NCBI GenBank assembly: GCA_963707075.1
Contig: CAVPOX010000006.1
Location: forward strand, 184,482-248,481
Length of the DNA: 64,000 nt
DNA from: CAXMQZ01 sp963707075
Lineage (GTDB): Bacteria; Acidobacteriota; Thermoanaerobaculia; Multivoradales; JAHEKO01
Direction of reading: 5' to 3'
Positions within the stretch are counted from its first letter, which is position 1, and every line of letters begins with the position of its first letter. The position numbers and the translations under genes were made by a program. The notes under the pieces were generated by a model. It was not told the origin of the DNA, searched no databases, and worked only from the letters and a program-made list of their open reading frames with translations. Below are positions 17,436-27,007 of the stretch, one piece after another.

Positions 17436-20168
17436 CTATTGTCCTTCCAGCCTAGCTTGCCAGTTCAGCAGCACTCGCAACGTGCGGCGGCTGGCGTTGG
17501 GCTCGATCACGAAGTAGAAGCGTTGGTCATCGGCGGAAACGGAGATGTGGTTGAGCAGCGGTGGTGAAGGGGTGCGAAACAGGGTTTGCGGGGTGCCGAG
17601 GGTGATCTCGTCATCGGTTGTTGCTACCGGGATCGAGTACAGCATCCTGCCTTTCCCTTGCACGAAGATTTCGTTGCCGCCAGGACTCCAGCCGACCCAC
17701 GAGGGACTGTCAACGGCGATTCGCTGTCGCATCGGGCCCAGGGCGATCTCCCCACCGGTATTCACGATGGAGCTGACAAAGATGCTGGCCGATTGCTGAC
17801 CGCCACCGACCCACGCCAACCAACGGCCATCGGGTGAAGCTTGGACGAACCCGAGAGCCGGGAGACTCTCATCCGAGAGGATCTGAACCTCTGACGGGTC
17901 GGCGAGGTCGAGGGCGCCGATCCATAGCTCGCCGCCTCGGGCGTAGACACCGAAGACAAGCCCACCCTCGGGCCAGCTCCACGGATGAAAGCTGTTCTCT
18001 CCGAGGTCGATGACGGTCGTGCTACCCCCGCCTCGACCGAGGTCGATTCGGGTAATCGCGTTGTCCTGACCGGAGCCGGCCATGTAGATCAGCGATTGCG
18101 AATCGGGTGACCAGGTTCCGAGCTCGTCGTAGGTGGTTCCGGAGGTCAGGGGCTGAGCGGCCCCGGTGACCAGATCCAGAAGCCAGAGATCCGAATCACC
18201 GCCACGACCCACCATCACCGCCAGCGAAGAACCGTCCGGCGAGATCTTCGGCCAATACAAAGCCCCCTCGGGGGCTTGCATGGCGTTGGTTGCGGAGCCG
18301 GAGCGATCCGACCAGACCAGCTGGTGGAGCACCGGCTCGGTGGTCGAAGAGACGAGAACGCCGTTGTTCGAAACCGAGACCAGAGCTCCACGATGCGAGA
18401 CGAGAACCCGAACCGGAAGCCCGAGCTCGATGGCGTCGCCGGTGAGCTCACCGAGTTCGAGGTCGAGAGGGCGGGCCACGAGCTGGCCTTCTCGCACCCA
18501 CAGCAGGTGCCCCGATTTGCTGCCGGTCTCTTGCGGCACGAAGAGACCACTCGACGACGAGGCGATGATCCGGCGCTTGTCGGTCTCCCGGCCTTGTGCA
18601 TCGATGCGGCTGAGATAGATGCCCTCGAACTCCTTGCGGCTGCTGCGTACGAAGTAGAGGAAGGATTGACCTCCCGGGAGCACCTGAGGCCAGTAGTGGG
18701 CGGTCTCGCCATGTTCGGCGTCGAGCTCCAGAGTGACCGGCTCGGGCTCGCCGCCCGAGGCGCGCACCCGGTGAACCGTGCCACCCGGCCGCAGGGTAAG
18801 GTAGATCCAGTCATCCTCACCCCAGCTGCCGCCGCGTCCCTGTCTCACCTTGCAGACGGTCTCGGGGAGACCACCGCGGATCTCCACTTTCTTGAGGGTC
18901 CCGGATCGATCAAAAAAGGCCAGCCATCTGCTGTCGGAGGACCAGAAGGGGTAGAAGCCGAGCTCGGTGCCCGGTAGCAGCCGCGGCTCATCCCGGTCGA
19001 GCGGCCGGATCCACAGTCCGTGTCCCTCATCCGTCGACGCCACGAAGGCGATCTGGGTGCCGTCGGGCGACACCACGCCCGAGCCGATCTCGTCACCAAT
19101 CTGGAACTCTCCAGCTTGGGGCGGCGCGATGGCCAGCTCGAAGGTCTCCTCGGCCGGTGATTCCCGCAGCAAGGAATTGGCCAACAGGGCGATGGCCGCA
19201 AGAGTGGCGATGGCGGCGAGGCCCCATGCGAGCTTCTCTCGGGACTTCCGGCGAATCGAAACGGGAGCGACCACCCCTGCCTGGGAGCCGGCTTCACCGA
19301 CCCACTGGAGCTCGCTGGCGATGTCTTGCGCCGACTGCCAGCGATCATCGGGGTCCTTCTCCAGGCACCGGCGTACGACGTGGTCGAGGGCGGGCGGCGA
19401 CATCGGTGTTACCGTCGAGATCGGCTCTGGGTGCTGCGAGACGATGGCGGCAATCAGGCTCGTCTTCGATTGGCCTTCGAAGGCGCGCCGGCCCGTGGCC
19501 ATCTCGTAGAGCAGGGCACCGAGGGCGAAGATGTCGGTACGGGCATCGGCCTCGAGACCCTCCAGCTGTTCCGGCGCCATGTACTGAAAGGTGCCGAGGA
19601 TCGTCCCTTCCTGGGTCAGAGGGGTTTCCTCGGTCGGCATGGTGGTCAGACCGTCCAGCGGTGCTTGGCCTCCTGCAGCCGTCTTGGCCAGACCGAAGTC
19701 GAGGAGCTTCGCTCCAGACCGGGTCAGCATCACATTGGCCGGTTTGAGGTCCCGGTGGGTGATACCTTGCCGATGGGCCGCGTCCAGAGCCGAGGCGATC
19801 TGGCTGCCGTACCGCAGAACCTCCGGAAGCGGCAGAGCACCTCGCTGTAGACGCTCGGCGAGGGACTCTCCTTCGAGCAGCTCCATCACCAGATAGTGGA
19901 GCGGCTCGGCCGCCTCACTAGCCTCCTCGTGCCCGACATCGAAGAGCGTGCAGACATGTGGGTGATTGAGCTGCGAGATTGCCTGGGCCTCGCGCTCGAA
20001 GCGCTGACGGAGCTGCTCGTCATCAGCGAAACCCGGCGGCAAGACCTTGATCGCCACCTCCCGCTCGAGACGCGTATCTCTCGCCCGCCAGACCTCGCCC
20101 ATGCCGCCGGCACCGATCGACGCAACAATCTCGTACGGCCCCAGCCGCGTTCCAGGTTCGACTGTCAT
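17436..20168 (-). CDS. Transmembrane Ser/Thr kinase with TolB/WD40-like sensor
   Basis: A 910-aa protein that looks complete. The kinase domain spans about residues 10-290, with GAGGMG at 19-24, Lys41, HRD at 138-140 and DFG at 157-159. A membrane helix follows near 315-336 (LAWGLAAIATLAAIALL). A large C-terminal propeller has repeated SPDG/DSRWLAF-type blades and ends in RVLLNWQARLEGQ. The frame stays open upstream, but the ATG at 20168 begins a standard kinase N-terminus and is preceded by an extended -10 with no obvious ribosome site. Expected role: signalling across the cytoplasmic membrane. The second kinase starts immediately after the stop. Confidence 0.88.
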   Translation of the reverse strand: MTVEPGTRLGPYEIVASIGAGGMGEVWRARDTRLEREVAIKVLPPGFADDEQLRQRFEREAQAISQLNHPHVCTLFDVGHEEASEAAEPLHYLVMELLEGESLAERLQRGALPLPEVLRYGSQIASALDAAHRQGITHRDLKPANVMLTRSGAKLLDFGLAKTAAGGQAPLDGLTTMPTEETPLTQEGTILGTFQYMAPEQLEGLEADARTDIFALGALLYEMATGRRAFEGQSKTSLIAAIVSQHPEPISTVTPMSPPALDHVVRRCLEKDPDDRWQSAQDIASELQWVGEAGSQAGVVAPVSIRRKSREKLAWGLAAIATLAAIALLANSLLRESPAEETFELAIAPPQAGEFQIGDEIGSGVVSPDGTQIAFVASTDEGHGLWIRPLDRDEPRLLPGTELGFYPFWSSDSRWLAFFDRSGTLKKVEIRGGLPETVCKVRQGRGGSWGEDDWIYLTLRPGGTVHRVRASGGEPEPVTLELDAEHGETAHYWPQVLPGGQSFLYFVRSSRKEFEGIYLSRIDAQGRETDKRRIIASSSSGLFVPQETGSKSGHLLWVREGQLVARPLDLELGELTGDAIELGLPVRVLVSHRGALVSVSNNGVLVSSTTEPVLHQLVWSDRSGSATNAMQAPEGALYWPKISPDGSSLAVMVGRGGDSDLWLLDLVTGAAQPLTSGTTYDELGTWSPDSQSLIYMAGSGQDNAITRIDLGRGGGSTTVIDLGENSFHPWSWPEGGLVFGVYARGGELWIGALDLADPSEVQILSDESLPALGFVQASPDGRWLAWVGGGQQSASIFVSSIVNTGGEIALGPMRQRIAVDSPSWVGWSPGGNEIFVQGKGRMLYSIPVATTDDEITLGTPQTLFRTPSPPLLNHISVSADDQRFYFVIEPNASRRTLRVLLNWQARLEGQ

Positions 20169-20181
20169 CGTTGGTGCGCAG

Positions 20182-20190
20182 ATCGTAGCA
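20182..20190 (-). promoter_or_regulatory. Extended -10 TGCTACGAT for the kinase at 20168
   Basis: TGC-TACGAT on the minus strand ends 13 nt before the ATG at 20168. The 14-nt context TCTGCTACGATCTG is the same as upstream of the DUF6265 gene. Confidence 0.4.
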
Positions 20191-20218
20191 GAAGGGGCAG
20201 GAGGGGATATCGTCCCGA

Positions 20219-21565
20219 TCAGCCCGCCGCGTCGATCAGTTTGGCGCGCGGTTGGGGGCGCTCCAGGTGGTGTCCGTCGGGACCGATCTCGCGCTTCCAC
20301 AGCGCCGCGGCGAAGACGAAGCCGAACAGGCTCAGTAGCATGAACATCCACAGCATCGGGTTGTAGCCGGCAGGGTTGTCGGCGCTGGCGCCGTTGCTGT
20401 CGTTCAGCCAGCCCGCTCCCAGGTTGCAGATGGTGAGGCCGATGTTCTGCAGCATCGTCATCAGCCCGTAGGCGGTGCCCAGCCGATTGGCCGACACCAG
20501 GTAGGGCACGGCGGGCCAGAGGATGGCGGGTACCAGCGAAAAGGCGATGCCGATGAAGACGGTCGAGACCCACAGATCGGCGCTGGTGAGGGCGAACAGT
20601 GGGAAGGTGATGAAGAGCAGGAAGGTGCCGCCGGCCATCAACAGAGCCCGGTGGCCGATGCGGTCGGCGAGCAGTCCGAAGAGCGGCGTGGCGAAGATGG
20701 CTGCCAGAAAGACATAGCTGTTCATCGCTCCCGCTTCCTGCAGCGACAGGCCGTGGGCGTGCTGGAAGTACTTGATGGCAAAGGTGCTGCGGAAGGGGAA
20801 GATCACCGAGTAGAAAGTGACGCAGAGGCCGACGATATACCAGTAGGAGCGATCGAAGCGCAGCAGGTCGCCCCAGACGATACGGTCGGGAGGTGCCGGC
20901 CGGGCGAGGTCGTAGCGGCCCTCGGCCGAGCGCTCGAGGGCGAAGTAGGCCCAGGCGGCAAAGAGGGCGGCGACCATCAGCACAGCCGCGAGAATCAGCG
21001 GCGGCTGCCAACCCGCGTCATAGAGCGGGCGGGCCAGGGTCGGGGACATGTCGGCGGCGTAGGAGCCGGCGCGGGCGATGCTCAGGTTGAAGCCGAAAGC
21101 GAAGCCGAGCTGCCGGCCGACGAACCACTGCCCGATGACCACCGTGATGGCGACGATCATCGACTCGGCGCCGAGGCCGAAGATGAGCCTTCCGATTGCC
21201 ATGACCGGAAACGACGGCGACAAGGCGGTGACTGTGGCGCCGACCACGCACAGGGCGGTAAAGAAGAGTGTCGCACGGCGGGTGCCGATGCGGTCGACGA
21301 TGATGCCGCCAATGAGCACCATGATGATGTTGGGAAAGCTGTAGATGGCGTTGAGGGTGCCGATCTGCGTGTCGGTAAAGCCGAGCAGACGCTGCAAATG
21401 ATCCGCCAGCGGCCCGATCGAGTCGTAGACATAGTAGTTGCCGAACATCGCCAGGCTGACCAATGTCAGCACGCTCCAGCGCAGCACCCCGGGCGGCGAA
21501 TTCAACGGTTCAGCTTTGCCACTATCCGGCGCAGTCGGCATCTGGCCACTCTCCTCGGCACTCAT
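20219..21565 (-). CDS. MFS transporter, MFSD1-like
   Basis: A 448-aa polytopic protein with about 12 predicted membrane helices in two halves. The first cytoplasmic loop carries the MFS signature as GGIIVDRIGTRRA, and the second half has an equivalent GLLADRIGHRA. Overall it resembles the MFSD1 group of eukaryotes and bacteria; the solute is not predictable. I chose the ATG at 21565 over the GTG one codon upstream because GGAG sits 5 nt before the ATG. It is followed by the kinase gene starting at 20168, 50 nt away. Confidence 0.82.
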   Translation of the reverse strand: MSAEESGQMPTAPDSGKAEPLNSPPGVLRWSVLTLVSLAMFGNYYVYDSIGPLADHLQRLLGFTDTQIGTLNAIYSFPNIIMVLIGGIIVDRIGTRRATLFFTALCVVGATVTALSPSFPVMAIGRLIFGLGAESMIVAITVVIGQWFVGRQLGFAFGFNLSIARAGSYAADMSPTLARPLYDAGWQPPLILAAVLMVAALFAAWAYFALERSAEGRYDLARPAPPDRIVWGDLLRFDRSYWYIVGLCVTFYSVIFPFRSTFAIKYFQHAHGLSLQEAGAMNSYVFLAAIFATPLFGLLADRIGHRALLMAGGTFLLFITFPLFALTSADLWVSTVFIGIAFSLVPAILWPAVPYLVSANRLGTAYGLMTMLQNIGLTICNLGAGWLNDSNGASADNPAGYNPMLWMFMLLSLFGFVFAAALWKREIGPDGHHLERPQPRAKLIDAAG

Positions 21566-21877
21566 CACAGCTCCTTTTCACGCAGGTCGCGCTGATCCTA
21601 CGCGATTACGCAGACCACGGGCAGGTGCAGCTCTGGGGCGCCAGTCATCAACGCCCTGTGACTACGTGATTAGATCGCGCAGACCGATGGAAATGGGATG
21701 TTTGGCGAGTTGACACGCTGGACCTCTCGCTCGGCCAGGGTGAGGCCTACGACCCGTCGACTCGGCGGATGATCGCGCCGGGAATAGACGATCATCAATG
21801 TAAAGGCGCCGATCGCAAAATCGTGATTGGATTTTGTCTGGAGAGGTTTGTTGAGAACTGTCTTGGAAGGAGGGAAC
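21566..21877. other. Intergenic region between MFS and Kelch genes
   Basis: About 310 nt between divergent starts. Apart from the GGAAGGAGGG ribosome site just before 21878, I see no gene, repeat or convincing promoter. Confidence 0.4.
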
Positions 21878-23089
21878 ATGACGATCCAAAGGGTGAATCG
21901 AAGGCGTTTGGTAGCGGTCTTAGGGATCTTTGCGATGGCGATTTTGCTGACAGCGGGAACGGCCGTGGCCGCAGGCAAGAAGAAATCCCGGGGTGCGGTG
22001 GACTTCGCCTCCTGGGAGTGGGACCAGATCAAGCCGAGTGATCGGTTCGATGGCAGCTGGGCACCGCGCGCCGGTCTGCAGGTCGTCGAGCTGCGCAACG
22101 AGCTCTATCTCATGGGCGGACGCACGCCCAACCCACCTTCTTTTCCGCCGATTCCGGGCGACAGCTTCATCTGGGGTGATGTCTGGAAGAGTCGAGATCT
22201 GGGCAAGACCTGGAACAGGATTCTCGCGACCGACACCCCCGGCCATTGGCCGGCTCGCGCCTACTTCGAGGCCGTGCGATCGGGGTCCTGGATGGTCGTG
22301 CTCGGCGGCCAGAACTTCAAGGCCGGTCCCTTCGTCTGTCCCCCCGGCGTTCCCCTCTGTTCGGACTTCTTCAATGATGTCTGGCGCAGCCGCAACGGCA
22401 TCGACTGGGTGCAGATGACCGACGATGCCGGCTGGGAGCCGCGGGCCGGCCTCAGCAGTGTCGTGTTCAAGGGCGAGATCTACGTCATGGGTGGCTCACA
22501 GAACGACGACTCGGCGATCGGCGATCCCACCGCGCCACGCATCTACTTCGACGATGTCTGGAAATCGCGCGACGGGCAGCACTGGGAGTTGGTCACCGCC
22601 CACGCTCCGTGGAGTCAGCGGGCGGGCGCCGTTGTCGTGGTCAAGAACGGACGCATGTACCTGTTGGGCGGAGAGGCCGGCTTCACCGGACCCTACTTCA
22701 ACGATGTCTGGTCGAGCAAAGACGGCATGAACTGGGACCTGGTCACACCTGCTGCCGACTGGTCACCCCGACCCGGACACAAGTGCGCGGTAGTGCTCAA
22801 TCACATCCTCTGCTTCGGTGGTTTCGGTCTGCCCCAGAATCCGCAGGACGTCTGGGCCAGCAAGAACGGCAGGAACTGGGTCCAGGTCGACGATGCGCCC
22901 TGGAACTCGCAGTCCTCGGACGACATCAAGTACGACTTCGACGTCCTGACTATCAGTGGAGCGAAGAACGGGCAGCGGCCCGCCATCTTCACCTTCGGCG
23001 GCGATCGCGAGACCTTCGACTTCACCGACCCCACCAACTTCTTGCGGGTCGACAATGACGTCTGGAGGTACGCGCCGCCGCGCCAATGA
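21878..23089 (+). CDS. Secreted Kelch-type beta-propeller protein
   Basis: A 403-aa exported protein. A signal peptide (RRRLVAVLGIFAMAILLTAGTAVA) is followed by six repeats whose hallmark is (N/D)DVW-(K/R/S)-S-(R/K)-x-G-x-x-W: DVWKSRDLGKTW, NDVWRSRNGIDW, DDVWKSRDGQHW, NDVWSSKDGMNW, QDVWASKNGRNW and a final NDVWRYAPP. Kelch glycine pairs (LMGGR, VMGGS, LLGGE, CFGGF) alternate with them, consistent with a six-bladed propeller. The frame extends 17 codons further upstream, but the ATG at 21878 has a strong GGAGGG site. Binding partner unknown. Confidence 0.8.
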   Translation: MTIQRVNRRRLVAVLGIFAMAILLTAGTAVAAGKKKSRGAVDFASWEWDQIKPSDRFDGSWAPRAGLQVVELRNELYLMGGRTPNPPSFPPIPGDSFIWGDVWKSRDLGKTWNRILATDTPGHWPARAYFEAVRSGSWMVVLGGQNFKAGPFVCPPGVPLCSDFFNDVWRSRNGIDWVQMTDDAGWEPRAGLSSVVFKGEIYVMGGSQNDDSAIGDPTAPRIYFDDVWKSRDGQHWELVTAHAPWSQRAGAVVVVKNGRMYLLGGEAGFTGPYFNDVWSSKDGMNWDLVTPAADWSPRPGHKCAVVLNHILCFGGFGLPQNPQDVWASKNGRNWVQVDDAPWNSQSSDDIKYDFDVLTISGAKNGQRPAIFTFGGDRETFDFTDPTNFLRVDNDVWRYAPPRQ

Positions 23090-23206
23090 GGGCGATGCCT
23101 GGCTTGATGCTGTCATGACCATGAAGGTCTACGAACGCCTGGGTTCCCAGTGGAGAGGCGCCAGGATCTGGTGGTAGGGTGAAGGCTCAACCCAACGGGA
23201 GGGCCT

Positions 23207-23584
23207 ATGTCGGCATTTTCGATTTCGACGATTCTCCAGGTCGTGGTGGCTCTAGGTCTATTGAACGTATGGTTGCTGCGTCCAGGGCGGGCAACGGACT
23301 ATCGTGGCGGTGATGCCCGGTCACTGAAGGAAGAGTTCGCCGCCTACGGCTTGCCGGAGTTCGTCTTCTACCTGGTCGGGGCGCTCAAGATCGGTGCGGC
23401 GATCGCGCTGATCGCGGGCCTCTGGAACGCGTCGCTGATCCTGCCAGCGGCGGCACTGGTCGTGCTGCTGATGGTGGGTGCACTGGCGATGCACGCCAAG
23501 GTCAAGGACCCGGCGATGAAGTCGCTACCCGCGTTTCTGATGCTGCTCATGAGCGCCAGCTTGTGCGCCCTGGCTCTGATGTGA
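23207..23584 (+). CDS. DoxX-like small membrane protein
   Basis: A 125-aa protein with four predicted membrane helices. The motif order (LNVWLLRP, a charged loop K-E-E-F-A-A-Y-G-L-P, a helix K-I-G-A-A-I-A-L-I-A-G-L-W, then a short loop and A-M-H-A-K-V-K-D) is that of the DoxX-like family, whose role is mostly unknown. GGGAGG stands just before the ATG. The nei gene follows after 24 nt and may be cotranscribed. Confidence 0.75.
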   Translation: MSAFSISTILQVVVALGLLNVWLLRPGRATDYRGGDARSLKEEFAAYGLPEFVFYLVGALKIGAAIALIAGLWNASLILPAAALVVLLMVGALAMHAKVKDPAMKSLPAFLMLLMSASLCALALM

Positions 23585-23608
23585 GCCGCCTTCCTGTCTT
23601 CGGCAACA

Positions 23609-24463
23609 ATGCCCGAGGGACCTGAGATCCGTCGCGCCGCCGATCGCGTCGCCAACGCGATTGAAGGGCGCATCGCCGACCATGTCTTCTTTGCCTTCGA
23701 GGAGCTCAAGCCCTTCGAGCGCGTGTTGACGGGTCGCAGGATCTACGAGGTGACCACCCGTGGCAAGGGGATGTTGACTCGTTTCGATGGTGGACTGAGT
23801 GTCTACACTCACAATCAGCTCTACGGTCGCTGGTACGTGATGCGCAACGGCCATCTGCCACAGACTGGCCGGCAGTTGCGTTTCGCGATCGAAGCCGGCG
23901 AGCGCCAGGCCCTGTTGTACTCGGCGTCCGAGATCGAAGTTCTCGATGCTCGAGGCGAGCGCGACCATCCTTTCCTGAGCCGTCTGGGTCCAGATGTCCT
24001 TTCGCAGGCACCGACGGTCGATGCGTTGGTCGCGCGTCTGCGTGAGTCCCGCTTCCGGGGCCGTCAACTCGGCGCGTTACTCCTCGATCAGGGCTTCGTT
24101 GCCGGCCTGGGTAACTACCTGCGCGCCGAGATTCTGTTCGAGGCCCGCATCCATCCGCGCCGGCGGGCGCAGGACGCCTCTGATCAGGAATTGAAGCGGC
24201 TTGCACAGAAGATTCTCGCGCTCACCAGGCGGACCTATCGCACGCGGGGCATCACGCTGCCGCCTTCCCAGGTGGCCGAGCTCAAGGCTGCCGGCGCCCG
24301 ACGTTCGGCGTATCGGTTCTGGGTCTACGGTCGTGAGGGCGAGGCCTGCCGGATCTGTGGACAGACTGTGATCGCGGAGCCCATTGGCGGACGCAAGTGC
24401 TTCTGGTGTTCAACCTGCCAGCCGCGAGAGCTGCGCTCACGCAATCGGAGGTCGAGCTCTTGA
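23609..24463 (+). CDS. nei: Endonuclease VIII (Nei), DNA glycosylase/AP lyase
   Basis: A 284-aa Fpg/Nei-family enzyme that excises oxidised pyrimidines and cleaves the resulting abasic site. The N-terminus MPEGPEIRRAAD supplies the catalytic Pro2 and Glu3, and TTRGKGMLTRF supplies the conserved lysine. THNQLYGRW matches the E. coli Nei type rather than Fpg. The helix-two-turns-helix includes GLGNYLRAEILF. The C-terminal zinc finger is intact, with cysteines in CRICG and CFWCSTCQP. It is slightly longer than E. coli Nei. The lipoprotein gene starts inside its stop region (TTGA overlap). Confidence 0.92.
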   Translation: MPEGPEIRRAADRVANAIEGRIADHVFFAFEELKPFERVLTGRRIYEVTTRGKGMLTRFDGGLSVYTHNQLYGRWYVMRNGHLPQTGRQLRFAIEAGERQALLYSASEIEVLDARGERDHPFLSRLGPDVLSQAPTVDALVARLRESRFRGRQLGALLLDQGFVAGLGNYLRAEILFEARIHPRRRAQDASDQELKRLAQKILALTRRTYRTRGITLPPSQVAELKAAGARRSAYRFWVYGREGEACRICGQTVIAEPIGGRKCFWCSTCQPRELRSRNRRSSS

Positions 24464-25059
24464 TCAACGCAACGCGTCGACTCGTATTCATGCTCATCGT
24501 TCTTGCCGTTGCGGGGTTCGTAGGCTGCTCGACCACGCCAAGTGGCCAGTCGGAGGAGAGTTGGATGGAATATCTGGATGTCGTTCGATCGCTGGAGGTC
24601 GATGGTCCTGCGCTGGAGGAGGGTAGTGGGGAGGAGCGCCGGGCCATCGAGCGTTTCCAGAGCCTGCTCAGTGACTTCAAGGCGTCCGACTTCAGCGAGC
24701 GTATCCCCGAGGTCTACGCCGAGGAGCTCTTTTTCAACGACACGATCAAAACCCTCTACGGGGTGGAGGACCTGCAGGCGTACCTGACGGAGACCGCCGA
24801 GGCGATCGACAAGGGCGCTGTCGAGTTCCTCGACGTGGTGACCAGCAACGGCAACTACTACTTTCGCTGGCAGATGACGATCCGCTTCAAGAAGCTGGCA
24901 CGCGGCGAGGAGAAGCGCTCGGTCGGCATGAGCCATATACGTTTCGACGCGGACGGCAAGGTGGTCTTGCACCAGGACTTCTGGGACTCGGCCGGCGGCC
25001 TCTTCGAGCACGTGCCGGCTCTGGGCTGGATGCTACGCAGCGTCAAGAGCCGGCTGTGA
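24460..25059 (+). CDS. NTF2/SnoaL-like lipoprotein
   Basis: A 199-aa protein beginning with a TTG that overlaps the nei stop codon; GGAGG lies 8 nt upstream, inside nei. The hydrophobic leader ends in FVGC, a plausible lipobox, followed by S-T-T-P-S. The mature part resembles NTF2-like/SnoaL-like folds: Y-A-E-E-L-F-F-N-D-T, a helix around L-Q-A-Y-L-T-E-T, and strands NYYFRWQMTIRF and HQDFWDSAGGLFEHVP. No catalytic function can be assigned. It is translationally coupled to nei, and the renalase-like gene follows after 16 nt. Confidence 0.65.
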   Translation: MINATRRLVFMLIVLAVAGFVGCSTTPSGQSEESWMEYLDVVRSLEVDGPALEEGSGEERRAIERFQSLLSDFKASDFSERIPEVYAEELFFNDTIKTLYGVEDLQAYLTETAEAIDKGAVEFLDVVTSNGNYYFRWQMTIRFKKLARGEEKRSVGMSHIRFDADGKVVLHQDFWDSAGGLFEHVPALGWMLRSVKSRL

Positions 25060-25075
25060 GAGAGGGCACCCAGGC

Positions 25076-26086
25076 GTGACGTCGACCGCCAGCGACCTGC
25101 CGTTGAGCGTTGCCGTCATCGGCGCCGGGCTTTCGGGCCTCGCCTGCGCCCGAGGCCTCGTCGATCAAGGCTGCAGCGTCCACGTTTTCGAAAAAGGTCG
25201 CGGTGTCGGTGGCCGCATGTCGACCCGACGGATTGGCGATCGGCAGTTCGATCACGGGGCTCAGTACTTCACCGCGCGCGACGAGCGCTTCAGGAGCTTT
25301 GTGGACTCCGGTTGTCGAGATGGCTTCATTGCGCGCTGGGATGGTGACATCACGGTGCTGGGGAAGGGTGGCGCGCAGCCGAAGCACCGGGCTGTGGATC
25401 GATTCGTCGGCGTCCCTGCAATGAACGCGCTCTGTCGTCGGCTGGCACTGGGTCTGGATGTGGTGCTCCGGACACAGGTCGCAGCGCTCGAGCGCACGGA
25501 AACCCGGTGGCACCTGACCTCGGACCAGCAGACCGACCTGGGCTCGTACGAAGCTGTTGTCGTCGCGGTGCCGGCGCCTCAAGCCGCGACCCTCCTGAGG
25601 GCCTCTGCCCCCGAGATGGCAGCGCGGGCGTCTGGCGCTGTTCTGGCCCCCTGCTGGGCCGGGATGGCTTCGTTCACCGATCCACTCGGGCTGGGTTTCG
25701 ATGCCGCTTTTGTTGACAGCTCCCCGCTTTCATGGGTGGCTCGCAATAGCTCGAAGCCCGGCCGGTCGGGCGCCGAGGCCTGGGTGCTGCACGCTTCGCC
25801 AGCGTGGTCTCTCGAGCATCTCGACCTGGAGAGCAATGCTGTCGCCGGTTTGCTTCTCGACGCATTTCGCGTCGCGGTGGGTGGGTTCGATTGCATGCCC
25901 ACACATCTCGAGGCACATCGATGGCGCTTCGCTCTGCCGACCGAGCCCCTGCCTGAGCCCTTCCTGCTGCAACACGATCTGCGCCTGGGGGCTTGCGGCG
26001 ATTGGTGCGGCGGGCCGAGGGTGGAAGGCGCCTTCTTGTCAGGTCGCGCTCTGGCGGATGGGCTGCGCGGCGGGTCTGGAGGATGA
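25076..26086 (+). CDS. Renalase-like FAD/NAD(P)-binding oxidoreductase
   Basis: A 336-aa flavoprotein. The FAD-binding Rossmann motif VIGAGLSGLACARGL is at about residues 14-28, followed by FEKGRGVGGRMSTRR and DHGAQYFTAR, the arrangement of renalase-type amine oxidoreductases. The C-terminal segment LGACGDWCGGPRVEGAFLSG is the second FAD contact typical of this group. No signal peptide. The start is GTG. It is probably part of the DoxX-nei-lipoprotein-renalase run of same-strand genes. Confidence 0.8.
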   Translation: MTSTASDLPLSVAVIGAGLSGLACARGLVDQGCSVHVFEKGRGVGGRMSTRRIGDRQFDHGAQYFTARDERFRSFVDSGCRDGFIARWDGDITVLGKGGAQPKHRAVDRFVGVPAMNALCRRLALGLDVVLRTQVAALERTETRWHLTSDQQTDLGSYEAVVVAVPAPQAATLLRASAPEMAARASGAVLAPCWAGMASFTDPLGLGFDAAFVDSSPLSWVARNSSKPGRSGAEAWVLHASPAWSLEHLDLESNAVAGLLLDAFRVAVGGFDCMPTHLEAHRWRFALPTEPLPEPFLLQHDLRLGACGDWCGGPRVEGAFLSGRALADGLRGGSGG

Positions 26087-26139
26087 CCCCTCCGCCACTC
26101 GGCCGCGATCGACGGAACGGCTCGATTTCAAGCCAGAGC

Positions 26140-26754
26140 TCAGAGGTTCTTGGTCATCCGAACGAGCAACCGCGGTACGAGGCGGAGCTTGGGCCACTCT
26201 GACGCGACGACCATTCCGCGGCGCTCATAGAGTCGGCGAGCGCCATCATTCTTTACTGAAACATCGAGGGTCAATCGAGTCGACCCGCTGGCGCGAGCTC
26301 GCTCTTCCATGGCGTCCATCAGAGCGTAGCCGATGCCTTTCCCACGAATCTCTGTATCGATAGCAATAGCCAGGAGGTAAAAGTCACCCTCGGGAACGGT
26401 TTCGAGGATTCGCAGGAGTGGTGCGCACAACACCCTTACCGTACGCATTCGCAGGGCCGGGAATCCGGCAGCCTCTTTGAGCGGGCGGTCCGAGAACCGG
26501 CGGTGCTGTTCAGCGGTGAATCCAAGGGCCATGCCGACGATGCGTTGGTCGCGCTCGGCGAAGACTACGTTCTCGAAGGAGTGATCGTTGTAAGGCTGGG
26601 TGTAGGCCTCGGCAACAATTTGCTCCGCCCGGCCACCAAGCATGAAACGGAAGAAGCCCTCGGCAGCTTGGTCGAGGTAGCGAGCACAGACCAGGCCCTC
26701 GTCGAAGTTTGGCTTGGCGTCCCGTAGGACTATTGCCTGGCGATCCATGGCCAT
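26140..26754 (-). CDS. GNAT family N-acetyltransferase
   Basis: About 204 aa. The acetyl-CoA motif is IAIDTEIRGKGIGYALMDAM, and the later N-D-G-A-R-R-L-Y-E-R-R-G segment is typical of the fold's last strands. The substrate is not predictable. ATGs at 26754 and 26748 are both possible starts; neither has a clear ribosome site, and a TTG further upstream (26793) is less likely. It is convergent with the renalase-like gene. Confidence 0.75.
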   Translation of the reverse strand: MAMDRQAIVLRDAKPNFDEGLVCARYLDQAAEGFFRFMLGGRAEQIVAEAYTQPYNDHSFENVVFAERDQRIVGMALGFTAEQHRRFSDRPLKEAAGFPALRMRTVRVLCAPLLRILETVPEGDFYLLAIAIDTEIRGKGIGYALMDAMEERARASGSTRLTLDVSVKNDGARRLYERRGMVVASEWPKLRLVPRLLVRMTKNL

Positions 26755-26950
26755 GAGAAGGAATCGAGCGATCGACGCAGGATTCGATCCCAATGATAGT
26801 TACCGCTGGTCGGATTGTCGTCTTGCCCACCCTCCGTCCGTGCCGGTATCGAAGAGCTGGTCGAGACCCTCGAGGAGGAGCTCGAGACCTCGGCGTCGCG
26901 CCGCCTGGGTCGAAGCGCGTCAGGAAGTCCTCCAACGGCTCTTTCACTCT

Positions 26951-26959
26951 TGCTATAAT
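26951..26959 (+). promoter_or_regulatory. Extended -10 promoter (TGC-TATAAT) for the lipoprotein at 27008
   Basis: A perfect TATAAT with the extended TGn, 48 nt before the ATG at 27008. No consensus -35 at the expected distance. A weaker TAGTAT at 48198 holds the same position before the paralogous gene. Confidence 0.5.
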
Positions 26960-27007
26960 GGAACCAGCAACGGATAGAAAACCCGGACCGGAGTTGGTCA
27001 TGCAGAC